Shown here piece by piece: positions 35,360 through 46,355 of a stretch of DNA of 64,000 nucleotides (position 1 is the first letter of the stretch; every line of letters starts with the position of its first letter). The position numbers and the translations under genes were made by a program. The notes under the pieces were generated by a model, which worked only from the letters and a program-made list of their open reading frames with translations, had not been told where the DNA came from and did not search any database. This stretch comes from Lingula anatina (lineage: Eukaryota; Brachiopoda; Lingulata; Lingulida; Lingulidae): assembly GCF_001039355.2 (NCBI RefSeq), contig NW_019775929.1, positions 79,018 to 143,017 on the forward strand. Reading direction: 5' to 3'.

Positions 35360-36151
35360 CTGAAGTTAAAAAGACGAAAGGTGTTAGTTCAATATGATAT
35401 ATATATATTTATGTTATCCAGCAAGAAATATAATTAATAAAATACTAAAATGCATGGATATATATATTTCGCAAAATTTCATTTTCATATTGTTCGTCAA
35501 TAAATATTCGATTTTATATTGTTGCTTCAAAAATAAATGATTTGACCTTTACCATCCTAAAACATCAAATTCAAAATATCATCTCAACAAGTGGAACTTG
35601 TAAAAACAATTATGTTATTCAAGCGTATTGTTTCAAATAAGCCAGCCCATCTTTAAATGCCCGCTGATTATGAGCCATAACTACGTATCTAAAGCATTCT
35701 TGCGCTGAAGCTAAAGTTAGAGGTTCAAAATCCTGATGCTGATGTTGAAATTGTGAGAAACCACTTCTAAATCAACCAAAGAACTTTACACAACCCTGTT
35801 TTTACTCAATAATTTCTGCCACCACACATCAAACAAAAAGTGAAACTTTTCACACAAAAACAAATTTTGTGATAAAAGAGAGTCAATGAATTAATGTTCA
35901 AACAAACACCAAACTTATTTCCTTTCATAGGAATACAGTGTTGAAATTCATGTGTAGGCAATCTCAAATGGCAACATACGCTGCATGCAATACCAGAGAA
36001 GAAAAGTGCAGATTGAAATATAAGGTGCTCTGAAAGCAAGCCACAGCAATGCCACCTAAATTCTACATTTCAGGTTCAAAATCCCCAACTATTCCCTGAA
36101 TCATGAAAGCAAACTCCAAAGCCACTTCAAACGCCAACTCAAAAAGGTCAC

Positions 36152-36574
36152 CTGTCTTTGAGCTACTTTTAGAACTTTCTTTATCACTTGCGTCAACCAC
36201 TGTAGCATTGACAGTCTTTGCTGTGTCATTGCCCCCATGTTTCTTTTTACTCAGCAGCGCAGCAGAAACCGAATAACTTCCACTGTTCTCCTTTGACGCC
36301 ATATTCTGGTCAGAGTGAGGCTTCGTAAGATTCACAGGACTCAATTTCTTTGATGTCCCACTCTCTGGCTCTTCCAATATATCTTTGAGATTTTTGAGTC
36401 GGAATGTTTTAGGAGGCCTTGGAGGTTTATCGGAGTCTGAACTAGAAGGTTTGGCGACTGATGCCTGGAGTCGCGAAAGGGAAGTCAGACCAGCGGACTT
36501 CTCGGACTCCTGTGTTTTGGCACTAATATCACTAGCACTGTCACTTTTGGCTTCACTTTTTATACTCTGGCGAT
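36152..36574 (-). CDS. FRMD4: FRMD4 tail exon (charged, Ser/Lys-rich)
   Basis: The acceptor TTTCACTAG opens in phase 1 with DRQSIKSEAKSDSASDIS. The exon holds a compact block KPPRPPKTFRLKNLKDILEE, which combines a Pro-rich stretch with a predicted helix, then a Ser/Lys-rich tail to SSKSSSKT. The donor CAG|GTGACC was chosen because it restores phase with the next exon. The frame would also stay open to a stop at 36063, so intron retention would give a short isoform end. Confidence 0.75.
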
Positions 36575-37200
36575 CTAGTGAAACTTAAATTAAAACAATC
36601 ATGCACTACTTTGTTGTCCCTCTGTCTCCCTTCATGGAGATCCCAAGCAATAGAAATTTATTTAATATAAGTTTCAGGACATAGGGAAGAGTGGTTGAAA
36701 AAATGTTTAGATACTAAAAAGCTAAATTTCTATATCAGAGTAATCAGAATAAATCACCTTGCTTTTTTCCCCTTAAATCTTTTCTTTTGCACCAAATGAA
36801 ACCATTTAGCTCTATGATTTAACTAATTTTGGAATTAAAACCACTTTTCCCAAATATCCATTTCAGCAATATAATTACCGGCATGCAACAGTATTATCTT
36901 GGGTATATAATATATACATGTTCATGCAATGTTAATAAGCAGATATATTATTCAATGTATTTTTTTCTTCTGACATGCATAAAAAAAATGAAAATTATCT
37001 GCCAACATGCTGAGGAAGACAGATGTCTCATAGCATCAATGCCATTGCGTTAGATGAGACAAATCCATCTCAACCCATCTTTCCAATTGTGTTGAAGGAG
37101 CCAAGTCTGTTTAGCTTGTTTCCGATCTTGTAACACTATGGATGACCCTGGGAGTTATATAAATATGTAATACATGGCTGTCAGTAAAGTGAAAACTTAC
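36575..37200 (-). other. FRMD4 intron, 0.6 kb
   Basis: AT-rich, no internal feature seen. Confidence 0.6.
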
Positions 37201-37227
37201 CACTGTCTGCTGTGCCAATGCTTTCAT
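37201..37227 (-). CDS. FRMD4: FRMD4 27-bp microexon
   Basis: ATTTTTAG acceptor and GTAAGT donor enclose 27 bases that add DESIGTADS between the coiled-coil region and the tail. Its length is a multiple of three with the same phase on both sides, so it can be skipped without a frameshift. It corresponds to the acidic, Ser-rich position after the CUPID domain in vertebrate FRMD4. Confidence 0.75.
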
Positions 37228-37460
37228 CTAAAAATAAAGTGAAAATATAATGTTCATTGCAATTGATCATAATTCCACAATACCACTTCTATAATAAAAT
37301 TGTCATTAAAATCACATATCAGAGTGATCAAGCCTACAAATAATGAAAGAAAGATAAAATAATTATAACAATAAACTATAAAAACCTTGACAATTTTTTA
37401 AATTGTGAGCAGGAGTTTTCATACTACTACTTCTGGTTGAAAGCTGAAATATGCGCATAC

Positions 37461-37545
37461 CATCTAAGGACGGCTGGTGATGCTTGACTAGGGCCTGGCC
37501 TTTCTTGTACTTCATCTCGTTAAGCCTTTTTTCAATATCCTGGAG
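37461..37545 (-). CDS. FRMD4: FRMD4 exon: end of CUPID coiled coil
   Basis: Encodes LQDIEKRLNEMKYKKGQALV and KHHQPSLD. It matches the family pattern LQEIENAINE..RIK.GKKP.Q.ASL. Acceptor TTTCAG, donor GTATGC. Confidence 0.9.
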
Positions 37546-38307
37546 CTGAAACATTAAAAAAGGAAATATGAAACAAAATCTTCCCCCTGAATGAAAAATG
37601 GTTCACAAAAAATTAGCAAAAACACAAATGTTTTACTATTTACCCATGCTTAGATACACAGTGGTAGATACGGATATTTGTTTAATTAATTCCCATGCCA
37701 AATACTTTTAATCACCTGGCTGAATTGCACAAACTAGCAGGAAATATGCATGCAGCATTCTCTATTACGATAGTGACAATTAGTAGCATGGGGAGACATG
37801 CATATAGGTTCTATTATATCTTTGCCTTGTGACTTTCCTTCTTCTCATTTACCACATTATCACTTGTTCACTAATTTTTCCGACAGCACCATTAAACCAG
37901 CTTTTTAAGCAACAATTTTAAAACTTTTTTTTTTTTGTTCCACTGGTTCATTGTGTGCACTCTCTGTGTCCCTTCTGTTATATTAAAAAGTAAAACATTT
38001 GTATTTAATTCTTCACTGGCAGTCTTATCTGTACTCATTTTGTATTAGACTACCACATAAAATCTTTTTTTTGTTTTTCCACACTGAAAGTATTTCCATA
38101 ATGACAAATACAAGGTCATTGCCAGAAATTAACTTGTAATGCCAAATCTTGATTCTAATTAAGAGTTTGACCCAAATTCTGGTACTCATCCTCTATGGTA
38201 ATTTCAAACCAGAATGGAACTAAAAGAGTGCAGAAGAATCCCAGTTGTCTATTTCTTCAGGAGAAGAAACTAGAGCAAGATAAAATCAACAATGGGAGGC
38301 CCATAAC
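37546..38307 (-). other. FRMD4 intron, 0.8 kb
   Basis: AT-rich, no feature recognised. Confidence 0.6.
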
Positions 38308-38457
38308 CTTTTCTCGAGATTTCTGATATGTCTGTCTCCGGCTCTTTCGAACACTTTTAGCAGCGGAAGTGTCTTTGGCCAATTTTAGTGCTGCATTTGT
38401 AATCTGGTTCTGGAGCTCGAATTCTAATTCTAGTTTTGCGAGTTCTTCGTCTTCCTC
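38308..38457 (-). CDS. FRMD4: FRMD4 exon: CUPID domain helix
   Basis: 150 bp, phase 0 at both ends. It encodes EEDEELAKLELEFELQNQIT, then AALKLAKDTSAAKSVRKSRRQTYQK. It aligns with the vertebrate segment ELERLEREFAIQSQITEAAR. The donor GTTATG is weaker than the others. Confidence 0.9.
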
Positions 38458-39924
38458 CTAGAAATTGCAGAAGAAAAAAATGGCAACACATGAAGCTCAT
38501 GGTATTATCTTCCAAACAAAAGGAAATCAGTCCAAATGAAGTATGCATTTGTACAAGCTTGATTCATGTGTCCAGAAACTTTGTCCTCTTTTCCCTTGCA
38601 GATCATTTCTATCAAGCAATGTTACAGTTTGTATATCAGGCATTTCAGCACAATTCTGTTCTAATGTGACCTGTCCAAGACATCAATTTCTAGCACAGAA
38701 TATATATGAATTCTTACTATCATGAAAAGCCTAAATGATCAGCCTTTTTGTGTAAATTATTCCTGCAAAACATTTGCAAACTCATTAGTGGTTACAACTA
38801 TGCAATATTTCCACTACAAAGTTGGTGTCCCTGGGGTTAATCCCAACATTAAGTCCTTTTATGAATATAAGTGCTAATATTACCCGATACAAAACCCCAT
38901 TGTCCCAGTAATAGCATGTGTCATACAGTTAGTCACTGTTATAGTAAATACACACAAACACTATACACAGTATATATTATATACAAAACTATGCCAGGCC
39001 CTTCTATTTTCCCTATATCATACATAATGAAAAAGTATTTAAGGAAAGTAAACTAATAAATTAACCTTCCCTTTTCATTGTATGTTAATTTGTAAATGTG
39101 TTACCTGAAAAGTATACTTATGTAAAAACATCTGAATCTCAAAACACTGTCATTACTATTCCTCTGTATCTATATCATTTCTAACTCGGTGAAAGTTTGT
39201 TGGTGAATAGAAAATGGAAGTAAATATACGCAATTCTTGACAGAAGAAGGCTTGCCAACTCTATGCAATTTTGATTTTTTTTTAAAATATATCTCGAAAA
39301 TAATTTGCCTATCAACAACATTAGTGCTCAGGTTTTCTCTTGTTGATCATGATAAAGTAAAGGATTAATTTTGAGAAACAATATGTTGGCAGACCTGTCT
39401 TAGTGGTGCATTTTTCAAGTTTCTTCCTCAGAAAGGTTCAAAGTGTACATGCACATCTGCTGTGAAAAATTCAGTATTACAATTTGGGTGATAAAAGTGA
39501 AGTGTGCAGCATGATGCATAATTAAAAGTTTAGGGTCAAACCAGTTGATTTCTCAACATTTTTTCGTGATTAAATATATACTTCACAGAACACGTCAACG
39601 CAGACAAAAAACAATCTTGTAATCACTTTTAATAAGATAAATGTAAAAATTCCAGCCACTACTTGATCTAAATATATTATATCTACAAAAAAGCTTCACC
39701 TCAAACATAACTTTCACACCACATTTCTAGCCTAAAAATACCAAAGATGTTATAAACATTAAACTCAAACTAATTGATAAGTGACTTTTTTTCCTGGACC
39801 AACCACATCTGCTTCTGATGCTCTTTTTCTTGCTGGTTAAAAAAAAATGACAAGTTTATAATATTCTGTGTTCAACTGGTTGACTATAAGCCAATCAGAA
39901 AGGTGTTTTTTTACAAGCCCTTAC
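38458..39924 (-). other. FRMD4 intron, 1.5 kb
   Basis: AT-rich; no repeat or gene recognised. Confidence 0.6.
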
Positions 39925-40050
39925 CTCATCCCTGTCAGTATTAATAATTCTTGAGGACAAGGAGAATTCTGTTCCCATTCTTTTCCTGACAACGGGGACC
40001 ATTTCCCCAGGAATGAGAGGGGTCTCTGGGGGCAGCTCCCCAGTGAGGTC
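39925..40050 (-). CDS. FRMD4: FRMD4 exon: Pro-rich hinge of CUPID region
   Basis: 126 bp, phase 0 at both ends. It encodes DLTGELPPETPLIPGE, then VPVVRKRMGTEFSL and IINTDRDE. It matches the family hallmark ELTGKLP.EYPL..GE.PP.VRRR.GTAF.L. Confidence 0.92.
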
Positions 40051-40458
40051 CTGAAAACACAGCATTGTTCTATTATTTCTGAGTACAGTTTTGGGTATGT
40101 CAGATATTACGCTGTTTTCCTGATACACCATGTGCACAGGCTGCACACATGCAATAGTTTGATCATTTCTAGGTACCCATGTATTAATATTTGTGCTGGT
40201 GGTAGAATTATGATTGTATATTTATACTCATAGGGGTCCGCCTATGCTTTTAACATTTAGCTTGTACAGTACTATGTATATGACTTAATTCACTGTTATT
40301 GTGTACCATTACAAAACGTGGGAGAAAGACCATATAATACCTTTAGGTGCCAAAAAAATAACAAGCTTGCTAGGTGTAAGGTCAGTTTCCATCACATCAT
40401 ATTGTGGTCAACCTCAAACAATAGTCAAAAGTATACAACCAGATATTAGGCTACTTAC

Positions 40459-40595
40459 CCCTTCTCTTATGCATAGTAGCTTCAATTCGGCAGTTTTCTT
40501 TTTTAGCGCCTCTTCTAAGGCTTCTTTTCTTGCCTTCAGCGCGGCATACATATCACGTTGTGCTGCACGTGCAATCTCTAGTTGCTCAGTGGTCA
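40459..40595 (-). CDS. FRMD4: FRMD4 exon: first CUPID coiled coil
   Basis: 137 bp from phase 1 to 0. It encodes TTEQLEIARAAQRDMYAALK, then ARKEALEEALKKKTAELKLL and CIREG. It aligns with AALKSRQEALEETL..RLEELKKLCLREAELTG of the vertebrate proteins, the coiled coil that binds cytohesins. Confidence 0.92.
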
Positions 40596-43056
40596 CTGAA
40601 AGAGCAAGAAAGGACATAATTCTTTTGAAAAATCATTAATATGAAATGCCATGCAATAAAAATGTCACTGAATTACATCATCACAGTACATGAAAATAAG
40701 GAACAAATCTTTTAAATCAGTTACACAGAAATCACTAAGTTGTTTTTTCAAACTGATCAAGAAAGATTCATATAAATGGGCAAAAGAGACAGAAGAATGT
40801 ATGTTAATCAACCAAAGCCAAGTTAAAACCTATGAATTCCAATCCCTGTAAGAAGTTTACAAACACAAATCATGCGTATCCTATCTGTAAAATTCCTTTC
40901 ACACATTCAACCTATGAACTGTGCACACTATCCATCATAATATTATGATTACTTTGAACTGGATTCCCTTATTCATCATTCCATCTTGACAAAAGGGTAT
41001 CAGTGTATTATATAAATGCTCTATTAGGTATGTTTTTAACGGGACATTTCATTCTTTCATTGGCTGTTGTTCAGGTTCTCTATGGCATTGTGCTGTATTA
41101 TAGCTACAGTGTTATTAACCCCAGTAATGGAAACTTCCACTCAAGTTTTTTTTCTTTTTGTAGAATAAGAAATATAATAAATTGTATCCTAGATAATGGT
41201 GTTCAAATAATGATTTCAGTAGGAAAGGATTCTTCCAATTCTTTTCAAATCAACGTCAACGTGTTATCATCTTCTACACAGCCTGTAATTGCTTCACGTC
41301 TTCATATCCCCATGCAGAAGTAAACCATCTTCCATGAAAGAAACCTTGTGGAAGCTACTCCAAAGTTAATCCAATTCATGTGAAGAAAAACCTCCTCACT
41401 GTAAACACAACCAATTCACTCAAAGGATCCATTTAGTGGCTGAAGCTCAGTAAAATCCAATTTATCCAGGGAAAGTTTGAAAATGCAGCAGAGAGCGACG
41501 TGTTCCAGAAACACTTCTGCTTCTGAAAGCTTGACTAAACAAGACAGGCTATTCCAGTAGAGTTTTTAATATTTCATAACTTCATCTGTTGATTCAAGCT
41601 AATCATGATCTCCTTTTTAGCCACTTCTATATTACATCTCAGAGAATCAACATTTTTGGGCTTGAATATCAATAATTTTTGGGCCCTGTGACAGTATTTC
41701 AAATTCCCTACTTGTAATATCCATGACTGGGTACCATAACTATTTACTATTGCCAAGTCCATGGATAAGAGAAAATGAACCTTACTTGAGAAGTTCACAA
41801 CAGGATACAGGGTTTGCTGTTGATAACAAAATGTCATGTTGATAACAAGAATTTTTTTACAATGAAAATACAGATCTTTATACCCACAAGTGGCGATATG
41901 TAAATATACTATTTTTGAACTTACAAATATTTTTTCACAGTACATCTCTAGAAATTGTGTTAACTTTTCCGTAAATCAATAATTAGATATGTGGCAAATA
42001 AAAATGATAAAATCTTAATTTTTCATCAACACAAACAGTGCACAGTATGTCTTCATTTTACATTTCATTTAAAAAATGGCAACAACAGATACATAAACTC
42101 AAATGCACAATATTTCAACTACAAAGAAAAAATGAAGATTTTTTATAATGTTTCCAAAGGATATCCTAACTCAATGTGCTGAAAAAAAAAAAAAAAAAAA
42201 AAAAAAAACTCATCTGTTTTGATAACTAGGAACTGATGGAACAGTTGGATCTCTCTCTACTGGTCTCTAATATACCAGAGATAAAAACAGCAATACTAGA
42301 ACCATAGTATCAGTAAATATTGCTGATAATTTTTCAGACATGAGTGGACATCTTGTGATAAGTCATTTTTATTAGTCTGACCACGATTGAAAGATTGAAA
42401 GAGTTGATTAGTGCAGTGTGCTTCCCTCTCTTATCTTTGCGCTAACTTTTTTTTTTTTTTTTTTTTTTGGGGGGGGGGGGTGTGTAATTCTTGCAAGAAA
42501 AATAGGAAGCAGGCAGAAACAGCTTCTGGAAATGCCTATCCAATAGGTTTTAATACTGTTTAGCAAGACTTCGTACATCACTTAGGCATAAAACTAACTA
42601 TTTATTTACTTATACAGACAAAAATCAGTTTTAGGTAAGTCTTTTAAAATCACATGCAGTAGAGAGAGGCACACCTTAGAGATTAACCTCTTTTCTCTCA
42701 TTAATGACTTCATGAGTTGGTAACCTGCATCTTAATGAACAACTATCCTCAGATAACTTCAGAACTACTCTAAACCATGGCTAAAGGAAATTCTAGCATA
42801 TCAATACCAGTAAACTGAGAGCATCTAATAAGACCAGTGAGCGGATTACTGTTAAACACACACAGGCATGAAAAAAACACCATAAATCTGAGAGCGATTT
42901 CAAAACAAACATAATTATAAACATTTTCAGGTAAAGCCATGTGTGCCTCCATTTCTCACACTGGTGGTAAAATAAAATAGTAATACTACTAAAACTTAAT
43001 AAATTAAAAAAAAAGCTTGTTCTCCAGCACAGACATCCACCAATCAAACTACTTAC
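40596..43056 (-). other. FRMD4 intron, 2.5 kb
   Basis: AT-rich. It contains an A28 run (42181-42208) and a T/G homopolymer pair (42447-42480). No gene recognised. Confidence 0.55.
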
Positions 43057-43213
43057 GATCTGATTTGGACGAATTAGAGATCTTGGACAGACTGTGGCAG
43101 CTGTTACTGGTCCGTATCCCCAAGGAAGAGCCGTCCGACCCCGGGAGAGAGGACGTGCTCTGAGAGATCTCTGCCGCCAGCTCTGTCATACTACGGACAA
43201 ATGGAAGGTGAGC
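43057..43213 (-). CDS. FRMD4: FRMD4 exon: Ser-rich link after FERM domain
   Basis: 157 bp, phase 0 to 1. It encodes AHLPFVRSMTELAAEISQST, then a Ser-rich stretch with NSCHSLSKISNSSKSD. RSMTELAAEI corresponds to ARSLSEIAIDL of human FRMD4A. Confidence 0.9.
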
Positions 43214-43222
43214 CTGAAATAA

Positions 43223-43253
<31 letters not shown>

Positions 43254-43485
43254 AGAATCTATTCGCTTGACATATGTGAAAAATATACAACAGAAATTGG
43301 TTATTGTCAAAGCTTTTAAAAGTGAAATATAAAATCACAAAAGTTTGTCATACGACATAAAGTTACTTCACTGCAGATGAGAACAAACGTTCCTCTTTCC
43401 TTTAGCAAGCAAGGCCACGTGCACCGTTGCCCGTGTTCATACATCTTTCTAATTTTCATCATTTTATGTTCTTTAGGAAACTCAC

Positions 43486-43627
43486 CTTACTACTTTTTCT
43501 ATCTAAGTAAAACTGGTGCTGGCACACGGCCATGGACCATATTGTCTTGGTTAATAGCGCACTGGCAGCAAACCAGGCGTACACATTCACGTTACCAGGG
43601 CCAAATGTGCGACGACTCACTGACACT
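43486..43627 (-). CDS. FRMD4: FRMD4 exon: C-terminal part of FERM lobe F3
   Basis: 142 bp encoding VSVSRRTFGPGNVNVYAWFA, then KTIWSMAVCQHQFYLDRKSSK. The RRTFG, IWSMA and QHQFYLDRK blocks are signature F3 (PH-like) sequences of FRMD4. Acceptor CTTTCAG, donor GTGAGT. Confidence 0.94.
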
Positions 43628-43798
43628 CTGAAAGAATCAGATAAAGGTTGTTTAAGGCAGCCTTATCCGACTTGTATTAAAAACCTTGAATCCCAGAGCT
43701 ATTCTGTCCACTTTAATTATGAATGGTGACAAAATCAATCAATATTAACAAATGGGAGCAACAGTTTCTATGGTTCATTTTATCAATCTAAATTAGTC

Positions 43799-43951
43799 CT
43801 GGGCCCAATAACTCAAAAGCATCCCGCATTGCGACCGAGGGCAAGCGTCTCGGTTCCATATCTCACCCATACTAGCCCCATATAATACATTGTAGCCTCT
43901 ATGTGATATCGCTATTCGCAATTCGCGATGCTTTCGAGTTACAGGGTCCAG
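43799..43951. mobile_element. 153-bp MITE-like inverted repeat
   Basis: The left end CTGGGCCCAATAACTCAAAA then GCATCCCGCATTGCGA is mirrored by the right end GCAATTCGCGATGC then TTTCGAGTTACAGGGTCCAG. Arms are about 40 bases and the middle about 70 bases. Composition is GC-richer than the intron. No clear target duplication. Confidence 0.6.
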
Positions 43952-46091
43952 CTCTGAATGAACCTAAATCTTAATTAGTCCTGGTCTAAAGGAACCTTAA
44001 TTCTGACGTATTCTTGGTCTGAACGAGCCTACACCGAGGCCTAAAAAAAAAAAAATACCACAGTTACTATCAAGTAACTGGCAGCAATTGGAACTAGGAA
44101 GACTTCTGATAACTGTTATCTAGCTGATGGGAGGAGAATGGTGGCACAAAATCATGCCAATATAATAAAATATATTGAATAGAGATAAAATGTATATGCT
44201 CTTGCTAGCTTTGAATGGGGAGAAAAAGCTTAATCCTTTTTAAACTGTACAGTAGAACTGCCAAGTTTTGGTTTCATAGGATTCGTCATGAGACATCAAT
44301 ACTAACCAAGTACACATTTAAAACAGAACATTTTCCAGGAATTATACTTACACTGCATGTGTGTGGCAGACAAAAAAAAATGTAATTTGAAATCTGCACT
44401 AAAAGAGGGAGTTCGAATTTCAGCAGGCTCCCTGAATGAGAAAGTAATACAACGCAAAGCTAAAACACTGGTTAATTTGATCTCATTTTTAAGGAGAGAA
44501 AAGTAGTATTTCGTGTTAATGTTAATAAGTTTGGGTACTCTGTCAGAACTTGTGCCATTTTCTCAGATGCTATTTAGAAGAGAATTCTTTTGCCATAAAC
44601 TGTGATATACATCTGATAAAACAGGGACTGATTCTGAGAAATCTTGCTCGCTGTTTTTCTCTTTCTCATAATATTACTTCCTTAAATAATATTTCTCTTA
44701 AATAACAAAAGTGAGCGCTATCATCTCTGAACAAAATTGCTCATGAAAGTTGTAAGGTCCAAGAGAGACATATAACCCTTTTTTCACTTTTCAACATCAT
44801 TATTAATGGAATAACAAGATAAGACCTCTGCAAATGTCAGTGTTACAATTCGGTCAATTTGGGCTGGATTCTCATACAACTTCAGCATAATTGGTGCCTA
44901 AAACATGAGATTAAGGAGAGTAATGTCAGATGCAACTCCACCCATAAAAAAAGTTCCCTTTTTGCTTATCTTTCCATCCAGAAACCAATAATAACCAGAG
45001 CCAAAAGAGAGCCCAAGATTTCAAATACCACACTGTATCTGTTATTTCAAATCTAATTTCTTCTTTGAGACCATTTTATCTTGAAAATTACTGAGAAGAC
45101 CTTGTTACTCTTGCCCTTTTCCAGAAGTCAGGTCGGTTAATAAAGAAATGTAATCCATTATTTTGAGAGCTTTGATTACTGGCTTGGATATATTGCAATT
45201 CTGTTCACACAGTTTGTTTCAGAGCAAGATACTTCACACAAACATAAGGCTGGCTCTGGTACCAACATACCATGGCATATGGCACCCAATGAATTAAACA
45301 GAGGTTACAAAACCCAATTCAAATGGCCAAAAGTTGATTCCATCACCACATGCTGTGAAATCAGTACAAGTGTACAATATTTAAACAACTGCCATGAGAC
45401 CCTGCACAATAAAACTGTAGGGAAAATATAAATCCATGTAGATTGGGCTGCTGAATGATGTCTGGACGATCTGCACAAAACTTGAGTCTATTACATCAGG
45501 GTTAAAAGGCCAAAGCCTTTAACAAAACTATCTGCTATTAAACACAGTAAATGAGCTTCTTCACATTTTTAATACCTTTTGCCTTGCTACAATCTTATAT
45601 TTATTAAATAAATAAAAAAAAATATTATGTAGCAGTAAGTCCTTCAGTTAATTTACACCCCTTCAGTATAGCATGGCATTATAAAAATATAAAGTGGGCA
45701 GAATTTAGTCATTCATCTTATGGGCTCAATAAAAAAACCAACTTGGCCCTACTTCTGGAAAATTATTAACTGAGGAGGGTACTTCTGATGGAGACTTTGG
45801 CCAATTAAATCTGTAAACGAGCTCTTTGGATGAAAAGTAAAGTTTACAAATCTCGCTTATTCTGGCTCTGACATTTACTCTAATTCCTTGCCAAATGATG
45901 AATGAGTAACTTGTTTAGAAAGGCAAATCTAATAGGCCTCCCCACTCAGGTTTTGAGGTTTATATCAGGTGTGTATGTGTATGTGTTTGTGTGTGTGCCT
46001 GGACTGCTCATATGTGCACACTTGAATTTAAGGGCAATTATGTTTGGAATATTCGAATTATTATAGAGTCAATGTATGAGATGAATCAAAT

Positions 46092-46092
46092 T

Positions 46093-46140
<48 letters not shown>
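46092..46140. repeat. (GA)n microsatellite
   Basis: GA run with AAG interruptions. Confidence 0.9.
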
Positions 46141-46250
46141 AACACACACAAACACACATTAAAAACCCACCAATACAAAAACTTAATATCCTGATAAAAC
46201 AAAACAGTGACAGCCAATGGTCAACCCAGTCCACTTCACGTTTCACTTAC

Positions 46251-46355
46251 TGTGTTGTCGGATCAGATATGGCGTCCGAGAGCTCGTCAAACTGGTCGAC
46301 TGGTTCCTGGATGGCGTCTTCGTACAAGTTGAAACTGCTGAGCGTATGTATGATT
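46251..46355 (-). CDS. FRMD4: FRMD4 105-bp cassette-type exon inserting 35 residues in FERM lobe F3
   Basis: GTGCAG acceptor and GTAAGT donor enclose 105 bases that read in frame as IIHTLSSFNLYEDAIQEPVD and QFDELSDAISDPTT. The exon has phase 2 on both sides, so skipping it joins HDPKR directly to VSVSRRTFG, exactly the arrangement of vertebrate FRMD4A/B. The insert is acidic and non-repetitive with a balanced composition, as expected of real coding sequence. It would extend a loop in the PH-like lobe between the FSIEVHDP strand and the SRRTFG strand. Confidence 0.8.

Larger units (their letters stand above)
43628..46250 (-). other. FRMD4 intron, 2.6 kb
   Basis: Holds the inverted-repeat element at 43799-43951 and GT/GA microsatellites near 45970-46140. 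Otherwise no feature. Confidence 0.55.

Noticed and set aside
41003-41323. 106-codon frame on + in an FRMD4 intron
   Set aside because: AT-rich random frame with no recognisable motif.
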